Under the pieces are notes generated by a model. That model saw only the letters and a program-made list of their open reading frames with translations. It ran no database searches and was not told the origin of the DNA. Made by a program: the position numbers and the translations under genes. DNA of 64,000 nt, taken from positions 372,001 to 436,000 of the forward strand of contig CAVQYJ010000023.1 of NCBI GenBank assembly GCA_963718145.1, read 5' to 3'. Shown one piece after another: positions 1-9,273 of the stretch; position 1 is the stretch's first letter, and the number at the start of each line of letters is the position of its first letter. This DNA is from UBA7672 sp963718145 (GTDB taxonomy: Bacteria; Pseudomonadota; Alphaproteobacteria; Caulobacterales; Hyphomonadaceae).

Positions 1-2179
1 AATGCCGTGCTGGTGGTCTCGGGCAATTTCGACGAGAAGCAGCTTGATACCTGGGTGAAATCCTATTTCGGGCCGATCGCCGCACCGAAGCGCGACATCC
101 CGCGGGTGACGGCCGTGGAGCCAGCGCGGACGGCGCCGAAGGAATTCACGGTCTACGAACCGAACGTTCCGCTGCCGGCGGTCGCCATCGCCTGGCCCTC
201 GCCGGCTTCGACCGACAAGGACATGGCCGTCATCCAGGTGATGGATGCGATCCTGACGGCTGGGCAGTCGTCGCGTTTCTACCAGTCGCTGATCTATGAC
301 CAGCAACTGGCGGCGCAGGCGAATTCCAGCCTCGATGTGACGGCGCAGCCGGGGCAGTACGCGGTGTTCGCAATTCTCAGCGCCGGAAAGTCTGCGGATG
401 AGGGGCTTGTCGCCCTTAAAGCCGAGATCGCCAGGATTCGCGACAATCCAGTGACCGACGCCGAACTGGACGAAGCGCGCAACGAGCTGGTCACGGCGGC
501 GCTGCAGAGCCGTGAGACCTCCGACGGGCGTGCTGACGAACTGGCGCGGGCTGTGATCATCGATGGCGACCCCAACGCGGCCGATGCGCAACTGGCGCAG
601 ATCCAGGCCGTGACGGCGGCGGATATCCAGCGCGTCGCCAAGGCTCTGATGGACGACACGAAGTCGATCACCATCCGGTACCTGCCCGAGGAAATGCAGA
701 AGGGTGCGACGGAGGACACGTTCGTTGATGCGCCGACCATCGTGGCGAGCAAGATCGACATTCCCGCTGCAGACATTCCGGTCTTCACGCTGGCGCCCGA
801 GGGCCAGCGCAAGCTGCCGCCGGAAGCGGGGGCTGCCGTTGCGGCCAAGGTTCCTGCCGCAATCGAGAAAACGCTGGCGAACGGGCTGCGCGTGATCGTG
901 GCGTCGAAGCCGGGCCTGCCGCTGGTGAGCGCCAGCCTGCGTATCACGGCGGGCGCCGCGCTCGATCCCAAGGACAAGTCGGGCCTTGCCACCATGACGG
1001 CGGATCTGACGACGACGAGGAACCGAGACGCGCTCGGCCACCGAGATCGCGCGGCAGGTCGAAAGCCTTGGCGCGGCGCTGAATGCAAGCGCCGGTTCGG
1101 ACGCGACGGATGTTTCGCTGTCGAGCCGGTCGGACAAGGCGGCGAACGTCTTCGCCATCATGTCGGATGTGGTGCAGAAGCCGGCCTTTGCGCAGGAGGA
1201 ACTCGATCGCGCCAAGCAGGAGACCCTGGACGGGTTGATGGTGCAGCTGCGCCAGCCTTCCGCCATCGGCCGCTTCGCCATGAACCGCGCGCTGTTCGGC
1301 GCGGGACCCTATGGCGGCACGCCGACGCCGAAATCGATCACCGCGCTGAAGCAGGCCGACATGTCGGCGTTCCATGGCGCCTGGTGGCGACCGGACAATG
1401 CGGTGCTGGTTGTCGCCGGCAATGTGACGGCGGACGAAGGCTTCAAGCTGGCGGAGGATGCGCTGGGCGCATGGCCGAAACCTGCGGCGGCGCTGGCGCC
1501 GGCTGCGGCGTCCGTGGCTGCGGCGGCGCCCAAGCCGCGTGCGATCGCCATCGACGTGCCCCAGATCGGCCAGGCCGCCGTGTTCATGGGCGGCACAGGT
1601 CCGGCGCGGACGGCGGCGGATTATTTTCCGACACTGGTCGCCAACAATGTGCTGGGCGGGGGATACTCTGCCCGGCTCAATGCGGAGATCCGGATCAAGC
1701 GTGGGCTCTCCTATGGCGCCAATTCGGGATTCACGTCGCGCAAGGAGACCGCGCCGATCATCGCCTCGGCGCAGACGCGCAATGACGCGGTGCCCGACGT
1801 GGTCGACCTGATGGCGGCCGAGTTCACGCGCCTTGGGTCCGAACCAATCCCCGCGAAGGAGCTGGACGCGCGCAAGGCTGTGCTGATCGGCGGCTTCGGG
1901 CGCTCGGTGGAAACCACGGGAGGCCTGGCGGGCCAGCTTTCGGCGCTTGCGCAGTTCGGGCTGCCGCTGGACAAGCTCGGCACGTATTCGGCGGATATTG
2001 CCGCGGTGACTTCGGAGCAGGCGCAGGCAGCGGCCAGGGCGCACTATGATGCCGCCAGCGCCGTGCTCATTATCGTCGGTGACGCCAAGCTGTTCTGGGA
2101 CAAGGTGAAGGACAAGCGCGCGGGCTTCGAGCGCATGGACATCAACAAGCTCAATCTCGACAGCGCGACGCTGAAGTAG
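1..2179 (+). CDS. M16 family zinc metallopeptidase, 3' part (frameshifted)
   Basis: The window opens inside this gene, at the NAVLVVSGNF strand typical of the end of the first M16 domain, so the zinc-binding HxxEH half lies upstream. Frame 1 is coding to about 1017; a single extra base near 1018 moves coding to frame 2, which continues GTETRSATEIARQVESLG and runs to the TAG at 2179. The 3' half holds the non-catalytic M16 repeat with an RGLSYGANS segment. Members of this family are two-repeat, periplasmic or membrane-bound proteases of about 900 residues, often with a signal peptide. A second, unrelated-position M16 gene lies at 12.2-15.1 kb. The frameshift is probably a sequence error because both sides match the family. 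Confidence 0.85.
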
Positions 2180-2654
2180 CAGGCATTTCAAACACCAAAA
2201 AAATCCTCCGCTGCAGTGCGGCAAGGAGGGATTCCACTCACATCCAATGGCTGCGCTTGCAGGCGCGCGCCGAGGCGGCGACTGCCTTCGCCGGCGGAAT
2301 CTTCACCACCACCACCAACACCACCAACACCAACACCACACCAACACCACCGGCGCCAACACCACCGACCCGTTGATCTGCATCAGGCCGGAGAAGCGCT
2401 ACGCGATCCGTGACGCTGGAGATCAGCGTGGTCGCTCGCCGGGGCGGCAGGACAAATGTAAGGTCACGGGCGACCCCTGGGGGCAAAATAAATCCTCCCC
2501 AACAGCGCCGGCATGAAGGTTATGCAGCAATTGCAGGGATTCCCGCCGCGCCGAGGCGGCCAGACTCGGGGGTAATCCCGCGGGAGTGCGCGCGATTCTG
2601 GCCGCTGGGTGTGCAAGCTTCCGTGAGGCGGCGGCTGCTCGTGGAGAGGACGCG
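2180..2654. other. Intergenic stretch, no convincing gene
   Basis: Between the M16 peptidase and the small membrane proteins I find no gene I can support. It contains the CACCAA simple repeat at 2304-2368. A minus-strand open frame runs from a TTG at 2486, with GGAGG about nine bases upstream, to 2238. Its middle is only the Gly/Val translation of the repeat, so I do not call it a gene. Confidence 0.5.
2304..2368. repeat. CACCAA/GGTGTT simple sequence repeat
   Basis: About 65 bases are built almost entirely of CACCAA, CACCAC and CACCGG units. On the minus strand they read as GGTGTT and would encode a Gly/Val-rich or Val/Leu tract. The array is imperfect and ends abruptly on both sides. Arrays of this type can change length by slippage; nothing shows that this one is translated. 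Confidence 0.8.
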
Positions 2655-2939
2655 CTACGCGGCGGGGGGCGACCAGCCAAGGAGGCGGGCGGCGATCAGG
2701 ATGGTGAGAAGGGCGGCCATCATCACGGCGGCGGCCAGCATGCAGACCGTGACGCGCACGCGCAGGAAACCGGCGCCGTCCTCGATAGACAGAAGGAGCG
2801 CGCGGAGGCTGGGCGCTTCAACCGCTTCGCTGAGAAACCGGGGCGCCAGGCGGGCGCCGGCCCAGAGAGAGGCCGTGGTCATCGCGATGGCGGCGAGGAG
2901 TGCGCCGATGGGGGTGATCAGTTGGGCAAGGTCGTGCAC
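2655..2939 (-). CDS. Small two-TM membrane protein, paralogue of the next gene
   Basis: Unrecognised protein of about 94 residues. It has two hydrophobic helices separated by a short polar segment containing RLAPRFLSEAVEAPSLR. The neighbour at 3054-3335 has the same architecture and matching residues (RLAPWFLQEAWDPPSLR), so the two are tandem duplicates. I place the start at a GTG (VHDLAQLITPIG), with a purine-rich AGAGGGA upstream; a longer form from 3008 is open but its extra residues look non-coding. Probably an inner-membrane protein of unknown role. Confidence 0.6.
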   Translation of the reverse strand: MHDLAQLITPIGALLAAIAMTTASLWAGARLAPRFLSEAVEAPSLRALLLSIEDGAGFLRVRVTVCMLAAAVMMAALLTILIAARLLGWSPPAA

Positions 2940-3053
2940 GGTCAAAGGCTGGTCCCTCTGGGCATCGGGCGATAAACGGAAGGGATGTCGCGACCTGTCT
3001 GCGACCAAATGGCCGCGTGGTCAGCCGCAGAGGTCAGGCCCACAGGCGGGCGC

Positions 3054-3335
3054 TCAGATCAGGGTGACGCCCCCGAAGCGGACGGCGACAGTGATCGCCA
3101 GCAGGACGGCCAGCATGATCGCACAGGCGATCAGTAGGGTGACCACCCGGCCCCTGGCGATGTCGGTTTCCGCCATCGGATCGAAAAAATAGGACCGCAA
3201 GGAAGGCGGATCCCATGCTTCCTGCAGGAACCACGGCGCCAACCGACCGGCGACCCACAGGGAAAGTCCTGTTAAAACAAGGCTTGCAAGAAAAAGCGCA
3301 ATCCCGGGGAACAGAAGTTCGCCGACCGCGTTCAT
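3054..3335 (-). CDS. Small two-TM membrane protein
   Basis: A 93-residue protein with two predicted transmembrane helices (near residues 8-30 and 65-90) joined by a polar loop with WDPPSLRSYFFDPMAE. The ATG at 3335 is preceded by GGAGG at ten bases, which decides the start over an upstream in-frame ATG. It is a tandem paralogue of 2655-2939 and the pair probably forms one transcript. I do not recognise the family; a membrane location is the only inference I would make. Confidence 0.7.
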   Translation of the reverse strand: MNAVGELLFPGIALFLASLVLTGLSLWVAGRLAPWFLQEAWDPPSLRSYFFDPMAETDIARGRVVTLLIACAIMLAVLLAITVAVRFGGVTLI

Positions 3336-3432
3336 GTGGGTTGAGCCTCCAGCCAAGATTCCGGCTGTAGAGGTGAATCAAGTCCTTTCCACGGTCAAAC
3401 GCGCGGATCGCCGCAATCGCCGGTTTGCGCGG

Positions 3433-4641
3433 CTATCGCTTCAGGCTTCCGCAGAAGCGCTGGATGCGGCGGCAGGCCTCTTCGAGCTTCTCGGTCGAGG
3501 TGGCGTAGGAAATGCGGAAGGCAGGCGACAGACCGAACGCTTCCCCGTGCACAACCGCCACCTTCTCCTCCACCAGCAAGGCCGCGGCGAAGTCCTCGTC
3601 AGTATTGATCTTCACGCCGCCTGCACTGGTCTTCCCGATTGCCCGAGAACAATCCGGATAGACGTAGAAGGCGCCTTCGGGCGTGGGGCAGCGCAGCTCC
3701 TCGGTCTGGTTCAGCATCTTCACGACAAGGTCGCGGCGTTTCCTGAACAGCTCCTGGTTCGGCTTGATGAAAGCCTGCGTGCCGTTGAGCGCCTCAACCG
3801 CCGCCCATTGCGAGATGGAGGACGGGTTGGATGTGGTCTGGCTCATGACCTTGGCCATCCCCTTGATCAGGGGCTCCGGCCCGGCGGCGTAGCCGATGCG
3901 CCAGCCGGTCATCGAATAGGCCTTGGAGACGCCGTTCATGGTGAGCGTGCGCTCGTAGAGTTGGGGCTCGACCTGGGCGATCGTGAAGAATTCGAAGCCG
4001 TCATAGACAAGGTGCTCGTACATGTCGTCGGTGAGGATCCACACCTGCGGATGGCGCAAAAGCACGTCGGCGATCGCGCGCAACTCGGCCCTCGTGTAGG
4101 CGGCGCCCGAAGGGTTGGACGGCGAGTTGAAGATCAACCATTTGGTGCGCGGGGTGATGGCGCGCTCAAGTTCCTCGGGCTTCAGCTTGTAGCTGTCCGC
4201 GGCCCTGGCGTGCGCGAATGTGGGTGTGGCGCCGCACATGATCGCCATTTCCGGGTAGCTGACCCAGTAGGGCGTCGGCACCACGACTTCATCGCCGGGG
4301 TTCAGCGTCGCCATGAAGGCGTTGAAGATCACGGGCTTGCCGCCGGGCGAGACGTTGACCTGCGAGGTCTTGTAGTCGAGGCCGTTCTCGCGCTTGAATT
4401 TGGCGACGATCGCCGCCTTCAGTTCCGGGATGCCGTCGACGTCGGTGTATTTGGTCTTGCCGTCCATGATGGCCTTGATGGCGGCCTGCTTGATGTTGTC
4501 GGGCGTGTCGAAGTCGGGCTCGCCCGCGCCGAGACCGATGACGTTGTGGCCTGCCGCCTGAAGCTCGCGCGCCTTCTGCGTCACGGCGATCGTTGCGGAG
4601 GGCTTGATGCGCTTCAGGGCTTCGGAAACGGGGGCGGCCAT
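3433..4641 (-). CDS. Pyridoxal phosphate-dependent aspartate aminotransferase (class I, subgroup Ib)
   Basis: A full-length 402-residue fold-type I aminotransferase, which transfers the amino group between L-aspartate and 2-oxoglutarate. Visible family features are the N-terminal GAGEPDFDTP, the NSPSNPSG motif contacting the cofactor, the TDDMYEHLVY segment, the Schiff-base lysine in GVSKAYSMTGWRIGY, and a C-terminal FRISYATS arginine that binds the substrate carboxylate. The usual GGKQ is GGKP here. An AGAGGA ribosome-binding site precedes the ATG. The gene stands alone, divergent from the TPR-like gene. Some subgroup Ib enzymes also accept prephenate, which the sequence cannot decide. Confidence 0.92.
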   Translation of the reverse strand: MAAPVSEALKRIKPSATIAVTQKARELQAAGHNVIGLGAGEPDFDTPDNIKQAAIKAIMDGKTKYTDVDGIPELKAAIVAKFKRENGLDYKTSQVNVSPGGKPVIFNAFMATLNPGDEVVVPTPYWVSYPEMAIMCGATPTFAHARAADSYKLKPEELERAITPRTKWLIFNSPSNPSGAAYTRAELRAIADVLLRHPQVWILTDDMYEHLVYDGFEFFTIAQVEPQLYERTLTMNGVSKAYSMTGWRIGYAAGPEPLIKGMAKVMSQTTSNPSSISQWAAVEALNGTQAFIKPNQELFRKRRDLVVKMLNQTEELRCPTPEGAFYVYPDCSRAIGKTSAGGVKINTDEDFAAALLVEEKVAVVHGEAFGLSPAFRISYATSTEKLEEACRRIQRFCGSLKR

Positions 4642-4982
4642 GGGCTGGTCCTCTGCAGGCTTACGGCGCGGCTGATACGCCCATCCCGACCTGGAAAAAA
4701 GGCCCGGAAACGGGTGCGGCCAGAATGTTCACGAATTAATCGCGGGCCGGATGAGGCGCCACACCGGCGGCGGCTGCACCACGTCCGATTCCCGCCGCAT
4801 TCCGCCCGGCCACCTATCAGAACTGTCATCCCGAGTGGCCAAAACGGCCGGTTCAACTACCTGTTACAGGCGAAAGGCAGGATTGCGCGGCCACGCCGCA
4901 GTTTCCACGGCATGAGAGCGTTGTCCCGCCTGCCGCCAGAATGTATTCCGGCAGCCAGTCCTGCGCAGATGAGAAAGCCACG
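4642..4982. other. Divergent intergenic region
   Basis: This spacer separates the divergently transcribed aminotransferase and TPR-like genes and must hold promoters for both. It includes a short AT-rich patch near 4730 (ACGAATTAATCG) but I cannot identify a clear -35/-10 pair or operator. No gene is evident. Confidence 0.4.
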
Positions 4983-6251
4983 ATGACCCTTCCCCGCATG
5001 TCTCGCTCCCCCCTCCGGTCGATCGCCCTTGCCGCCGCGAGCTTTGCCGCGCTGTCCGTGGCCGCGCCCGCGCTGGCCCAGGCCGTGCCGGTGCCCGTCA
5101 ACAAGCAGATGGCCGGCCCGATGAACGAAGGCGTGAAGGCCTACAACGCCAAGGACTTCGTGACGGCGAAAGCCAAGTACGAGGCCGGCCTTGCCCTCGC
5201 CAAGACCCCGCAGGAAATCCTGACAGCGCAGCAATCGCTGCTGGCCGTCGCCGAGGCCGCCAAGGATCATGCAGGCAAGATCAAGGCGATCGAAGGGGCG
5301 CTGGCGACCAACCTGCTGGCGGGCGAGGACGCCAAGCGCTACAAGCTCGGCCTCGCGGGCGCCTATCTCGACGCCGGCGACCAGGCCAAGGCGCTGGTCC
5401 TTTCGCGGGCCTACATCGATGAATTCGGCGGCACGCCGCAGCAGTACATCGCGATCGCCAACGACGCGATCAAGAACAACGACATGGCCACCGGCATCAC
5501 CTATGCGGAGAAGGCCATCGCCGGTTCGAAGACGGCCGGCCAGAAGCCGCCGGAGTCGTACTACAAGCTGCTGATGCGCGGCTACATGAACAGCCAGCAG
5601 CCGGACAAATACATCGAGGCGTTTGGCAGGCTCATCGCCGACTATCCGCAGGAAAACTACTGGCGAGAGTACATCACCAACGCGGTCAAGGAGCCGGGCT
5701 ACAAGGCCGTGCAGAAGTCGATGCAGTTCGATCTCTACCGCGCGCTCAGCACGGCGGGCGTCAAGCTCAACGGCGCCGAGAAGGGCTCGATGGCCAACGC
5801 CGCGCTCGACCGCGGCCTGCCGAACGAGGCGGTGCAGATCCTTGAGCCGGCGATCGCCGCGGGCGAAGTGGGCGCGGCTGGCCAGGTCAACGCCGCCGCC
5901 GACCAGAAGAACCTCAAGGACGCGCAAGCGGCTGTGAAGTCCGAGCAGGCCGGGCTTGCGGCGGAAGAGAAGGAAGTCCTGGCCAAGGGGACGGGCACGC
6001 GCCTGGCCTCGTTCGGCGAACTCCAGATGAGCTATGGCGACTACCCCAAGGCCATCGAATTCTTCCAGAAAGGCCTGGACAAAGGCATTGCCGATCCAGG
6101 CGAAGCCGACCTTGTGCGCCTGCACATGGGCATCGCGCAGTACAAGGCCGGCAACAAGGACGCCGCCAAGGCGACCTGGGCGCAGATCAAGACCACTGAC
6201 GGCAGCAATGTGCTGGCGAGGAGCTGGACGCTGATCGCGAACACGCGCTGA
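4983..6251 (+). CDS. Exported TPR-like repeat protein of unknown function
   Basis: A 422-residue protein that begins with a clear Sec signal peptide (MSRSPLRSIALAAASFAALS, cleavage near APALAQA). The rest is helical with TPR-like pairs, for example EGVKAYNAKDFVTAKAKYEAGL near the N-terminus and ELQMSYGDYPKAIEFFQKGL near residue 345. It is expected to be periplasmic and to act as a protein-binding scaffold; no enzymatic motif is visible. The ATG at 4983 is preferred over 4941 because of the GAGAAAG sequence upstream and because the signal peptide follows directly. A strong terminator lies directly downstream. Confidence 0.8.
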   Translation: MTLPRMSRSPLRSIALAAASFAALSVAAPALAQAVPVPVNKQMAGPMNEGVKAYNAKDFVTAKAKYEAGLALAKTPQEILTAQQSLLAVAEAAKDHAGKIKAIEGALATNLLAGEDAKRYKLGLAGAYLDAGDQAKALVLSRAYIDEFGGTPQQYIAIANDAIKNNDMATGITYAEKAIAGSKTAGQKPPESYYKLLMRGYMNSQQPDKYIEAFGRLIADYPQENYWREYITNAVKEPGYKAVQKSMQFDLYRALSTAGVKLNGAEKGSMANAALDRGLPNEAVQILEPAIAAGEVGAAGQVNAAADQKNLKDAQAAVKSEQAGLAAEEKEVLAKGTGTRLASFGELQMSYGDYPKAIEFFQKGLDKGIADPGEADLVRLHMGIAQYKAGNKDAAKATWAQIKTTDGSNVLARSWTLIANTR

Positions 6252-6274
6252 GCGGTTGCACATCGAGCGAGACA

Positions 6275-6303
6275 GGCCCGGCGAAAGCCGGGCCTTTTGT
6301 TTT
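6275..6303 (+). terminator. Rho-independent terminator
   Basis: A perfect 8-bp stem GGCCCGGC/GCCGGGCC closes on a GAAA tetraloop and is followed by TTTTGTTTT. It starts 23 bases after the stop codon of the TPR-like gene. The minus strand lacks a T-tract after the stem, so it is oriented for the plus-strand gene. Confidence 0.93.
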
Positions 6304-6308
6304 GGAGT

Positions 6309-6755
6309 TCAGCCCCTGGGCCCGGGCGGCCTGTCGACAATTTCGTGCCTTGCGCAGGACTTGCTGCGCGCCACGCCGCGCTGCGCCGCCGCCTTGTCGC
6401 CGCTGAGCGCGGCGTTGGCGTCGGCGATGATGGGGGCGCCCACGCGCTTCACGTCGGCGTCGATCTGCGTCCGGTTGCGCGCACCGGCATGGTCGCCCAG
6501 ATGTTTCGACCAGCTTGTCAGCGCCTGCCGCGCCAGGATCCCGTGCAGCTCGAACCCCGCCGCCGCATCGGCGGAGGCATTGGGCGCCTTCTCCAGCTTG
6601 CGCGCCATCTCCGAGGCGATGGTGTAGTACTGATAGCAAGTCAGCGCGTCGGTGTAGGTCGCCTTGTCGGAGATGCGCACACGCGACACCTGTGCGGCGG
6701 CCGCGGCGGGCAGCAGCAGGGCGGCAAAGAGCATCAACGGCGCGGCGAGGTTCAT
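6309..6755 (-). CDS. Exported hypothetical protein
   Basis: A 148-residue protein with a strong signal peptide (MNLAAPLMLFAALLLPAAAAAQ). The mature part is largely alpha-helical with two cysteines (LTCYQYYT and SKSCARHE) that could form a disulfide. I do not recognise the family. It is convergent with the TPR-like gene and in the same orientation as the downstream prolyl oligopeptidase. A periplasmic location is inferred from the signal peptide. Confidence 0.7.
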   Translation of the reverse strand: MNLAAPLMLFAALLLPAAAAAQVSRVRISDKATYTDALTCYQYYTIASEMARKLEKAPNASADAAAGFELHGILARQALTSWSKHLGDHAGARNRTQIDADVKRVGAPIIADANAALSGDKAAAQRGVARSKSCARHEIVDRPPGPRG

Positions 6756-6833
6756 TGCAGACGGATCCTGGGCGAAAGCCTAGCAACGGGCTGGGCGCTG
6801 TCGCCTTAACTCCCGCCCATGTCGCGGCCGATC

Positions 6834-9042
6834 CTATTGCGGCAGGCCGAGCTGCCTTGCGAGGTAGACATAGTGCCGGGCCCAGCGCTGGGAATTGAGG
6901 ATCGGGTCGCTGTCGTTCGAATGCCCGCCATTGGTCTCTTCATAGTAGAGCGCCTGGTAGCCCATCTTCTGCAAACGCGCCGCGAACTTGCGCGCATGGC
7001 CGGGGTGCACACGGTCGTCGTGCGTGTTGGTGGTGATGTAGACCTGCGGATAGTTCATGCCCGGCCTGGCGTTCTGGTAGCCGGAATATTTCGCGATGAA
7101 CGCAGCCTCCTCCGGAATGCGTGGGTCGCCGTATTCGCCCATCCACGACGCACCGGGCGGCAGCTCGTGATAGCGCAGCATGTCGACCAGCGGGCTTTCG
7201 ATGACGGCGCCGCCGATCAGCTCGGGATGCTGGGTGAGCGTGACCGACGTCAGCACCCCGCCATTGGAGCGGCCATAGATGGCAAGGTGCGCCGGCGAGG
7301 TGATCCTGCGCGATGAGAGATCTGCCGCGATGGCGGCAAAATCGTCGAAGGCGAGCTGGCGGTTGCCTTTCAGCGCGGACTGGTGCCAGGCCGGGCCGAA
7401 CTCGCCGCCGCCGCGGATGTTGGTGAGGACGTAGGCCCCGCCTCGCTCCAGCCAGAGCTTGCCCAGTTCGGGCTTGTAGGACGGCGTCTCGGAAACCTGG
7501 AAGCCGCCATAGCCGAACATCAGGGTCGGCGTCGTACCGTCGGTGGGCGCCGTCTTCGGGCGCACGAGGAAGTAAGGGATCCTTGTGCCGTCGCTGGATG
7601 TCGCCTCGAACTGCTCGACCGCGTCCTTCGAGGCGTCGAATCGCGCGGGGGCCTGGCGGACCGTTTCGGTCTTCGCCGTCGCAACGTCAGCGAGGGCCAG
7701 CGTGGACGGCGTCAGGAAGCCCTCAAGCGTCAGGAAGATCTTCATCGCCGCGCGGTCGGACGAACCCAGATGGATGGCGACATTGTCGGGAACCGGCGGC
7801 CTGGCTTCATCCCAGCCGGATTCGCCCTTGCGCGTGAACACGGACACCCGCCCGCGCACATTGTCGTAGATCGTGGCGATGATCTTGTTGTCGAACACGT
7901 CGACATCCTCGACAGACTGACGGGCGGATGGCTCGAACACGGAATGGTCGGCATTGCTGGCGACGACTTCGCTTTGGGCCCGCGGCCGGAGCGTCTCGAA
8001 AGCGACGGCCATCAGCGTGCCGGGGTTGACCTTGCGGCCGTCCAGCTCCCAGGCCTGCTCGGCGCTGAACACCAGACTGGGATCCTCGCCAGCCATTGCG
8101 CCGCGGAGCGTGACGCGCTCCGGCAGGTTCAGTTTCACCGGCTTGCCGTCGACGATCTCCCAGACTTCCGAGCGGAAGGTGTCCAGCGGCCGGTTGACGA
8201 GCACGGCCAGGACACTCCCCTTCGCGTCGCGCATCACGTACGGATCGACGCCATAGCCGCCGTCGCCTTGCGCGCCCTTATAGACTTCGGTAGCCTGGTC
8301 AAGCGTCTGGCCGCGCTTCAGCGACTTGACGATGTAGGGATAGCCGCTCTCGGTCAGCGTGCCGGGGCCGAAATCGGTGGCGATGAGCAGCGTGTCCTTG
8401 TCCATCCAGGTGACGCTGTGCTTGCCCTCGGGCAGGTTGAAGCCGCCATCGACGAATGTCTTGGCCGCCGCATCGAACTCGCGCACGACCACGGCGTCCT
8501 TGCCGCCATCCGACAGGTTGACGAGGCAGGTTGTTTCCGCCGGTTCGAGGCAGTTGGCGCCCTTCCAGATCCAGTTGGCGTTCTCGGCTTTCGACAGCGC
8601 GTCGATGTCGAGCACGGTTTGCCAGGCGGGCGTCTTCGAGCGGTAGCCGGCGAGCGTGGTGCGCCGCCAGAGGCCGCGGACATGCTCCTGGTCCTGCCAG
8701 AAATTGTCGATGCCGCCGGCGCGGAAGCGCGGAACCGGCGTGCGATCCTGGGCAGTGAGGATGGCGAGCGCCTCCTGCCGGAACGTGTCGTAGCGCGGGT
8801 CGGCAGTCAGGACGCCCAGTGTCTTGTCGTTCTGCTCCTTTACCCAGGCGAGCGCCCTGTCGCCATCGACCTCCTCCAGCCAGAGGAAGTCGTCGGCTGC
8901 CTTGACCGATGCAGCCGTGAGATCCTTGAGGCCGCCCGGAAGCGCTGTAACCGAGGCTGCCGGCCTTGCAGGGGAACAGGCGGCGGCGCCGAGCGCCAGA
9001 GGCCGCAAGTGCGAGTCGCGTGGATGCCAGCAAGCTGCTCAC
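6834..9042 (-). CDS. Prolyl oligopeptidase family serine peptidase, lipoprotein (frameshift in signal peptide)
   Basis: An S9A-type peptidase of about 735 residues: an N-terminal seven-bladed propeller followed by an alpha/beta hydrolase domain. The serine sits in GRSNGG, the aspartate in NTHDDRVHPGH and the histidine in NGGHS, with the GFQVSETP and NIRGGGEFG segments typical of the family. The open frame starts only at RPLALGAAAC. Reading from a GTG at 9042 with a GGGAGAAG site gives SSLLASTRLALAA in another frame. Removing one base at 9000 joins them into a normal lipoprotein signal ending AAAC. It probably cleaves proline-containing peptides in the periplasm. Confidence 0.9.
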
Positions 9043-9273
9043 GATCTTCTCCCGATCCGAACTGCGATACCGGCGCGTACTCCACGCAAACCGGTCCGCG
9101 CGGTTGCTAACACAGCTTAACGGCGGCGTCCTGTTTAACCCTTCGGCGCAACCCCGCCACAATCGCCGCCGCGCCGCCATTGTCGCCGCTACAACGTCAC
9201 CGCTCAATCAAACGCCGGACAGCGTCGCAGCGTCATCTGCAGCACCAAGGGGCTGGGACCCCTCGTGGAACAG

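Noticed and set aside
3334..4986. 550-codon open frame opposite the aminotransferase
   Set aside because: Shadow of the real gene; low-complexity translation without motifs.
6275..6303. Bidirectional terminator for the exported protein gene at 6309-6755
   Set aside because: The minus strand lacks a T-tract after the stem, so only plus-strand use is supported.
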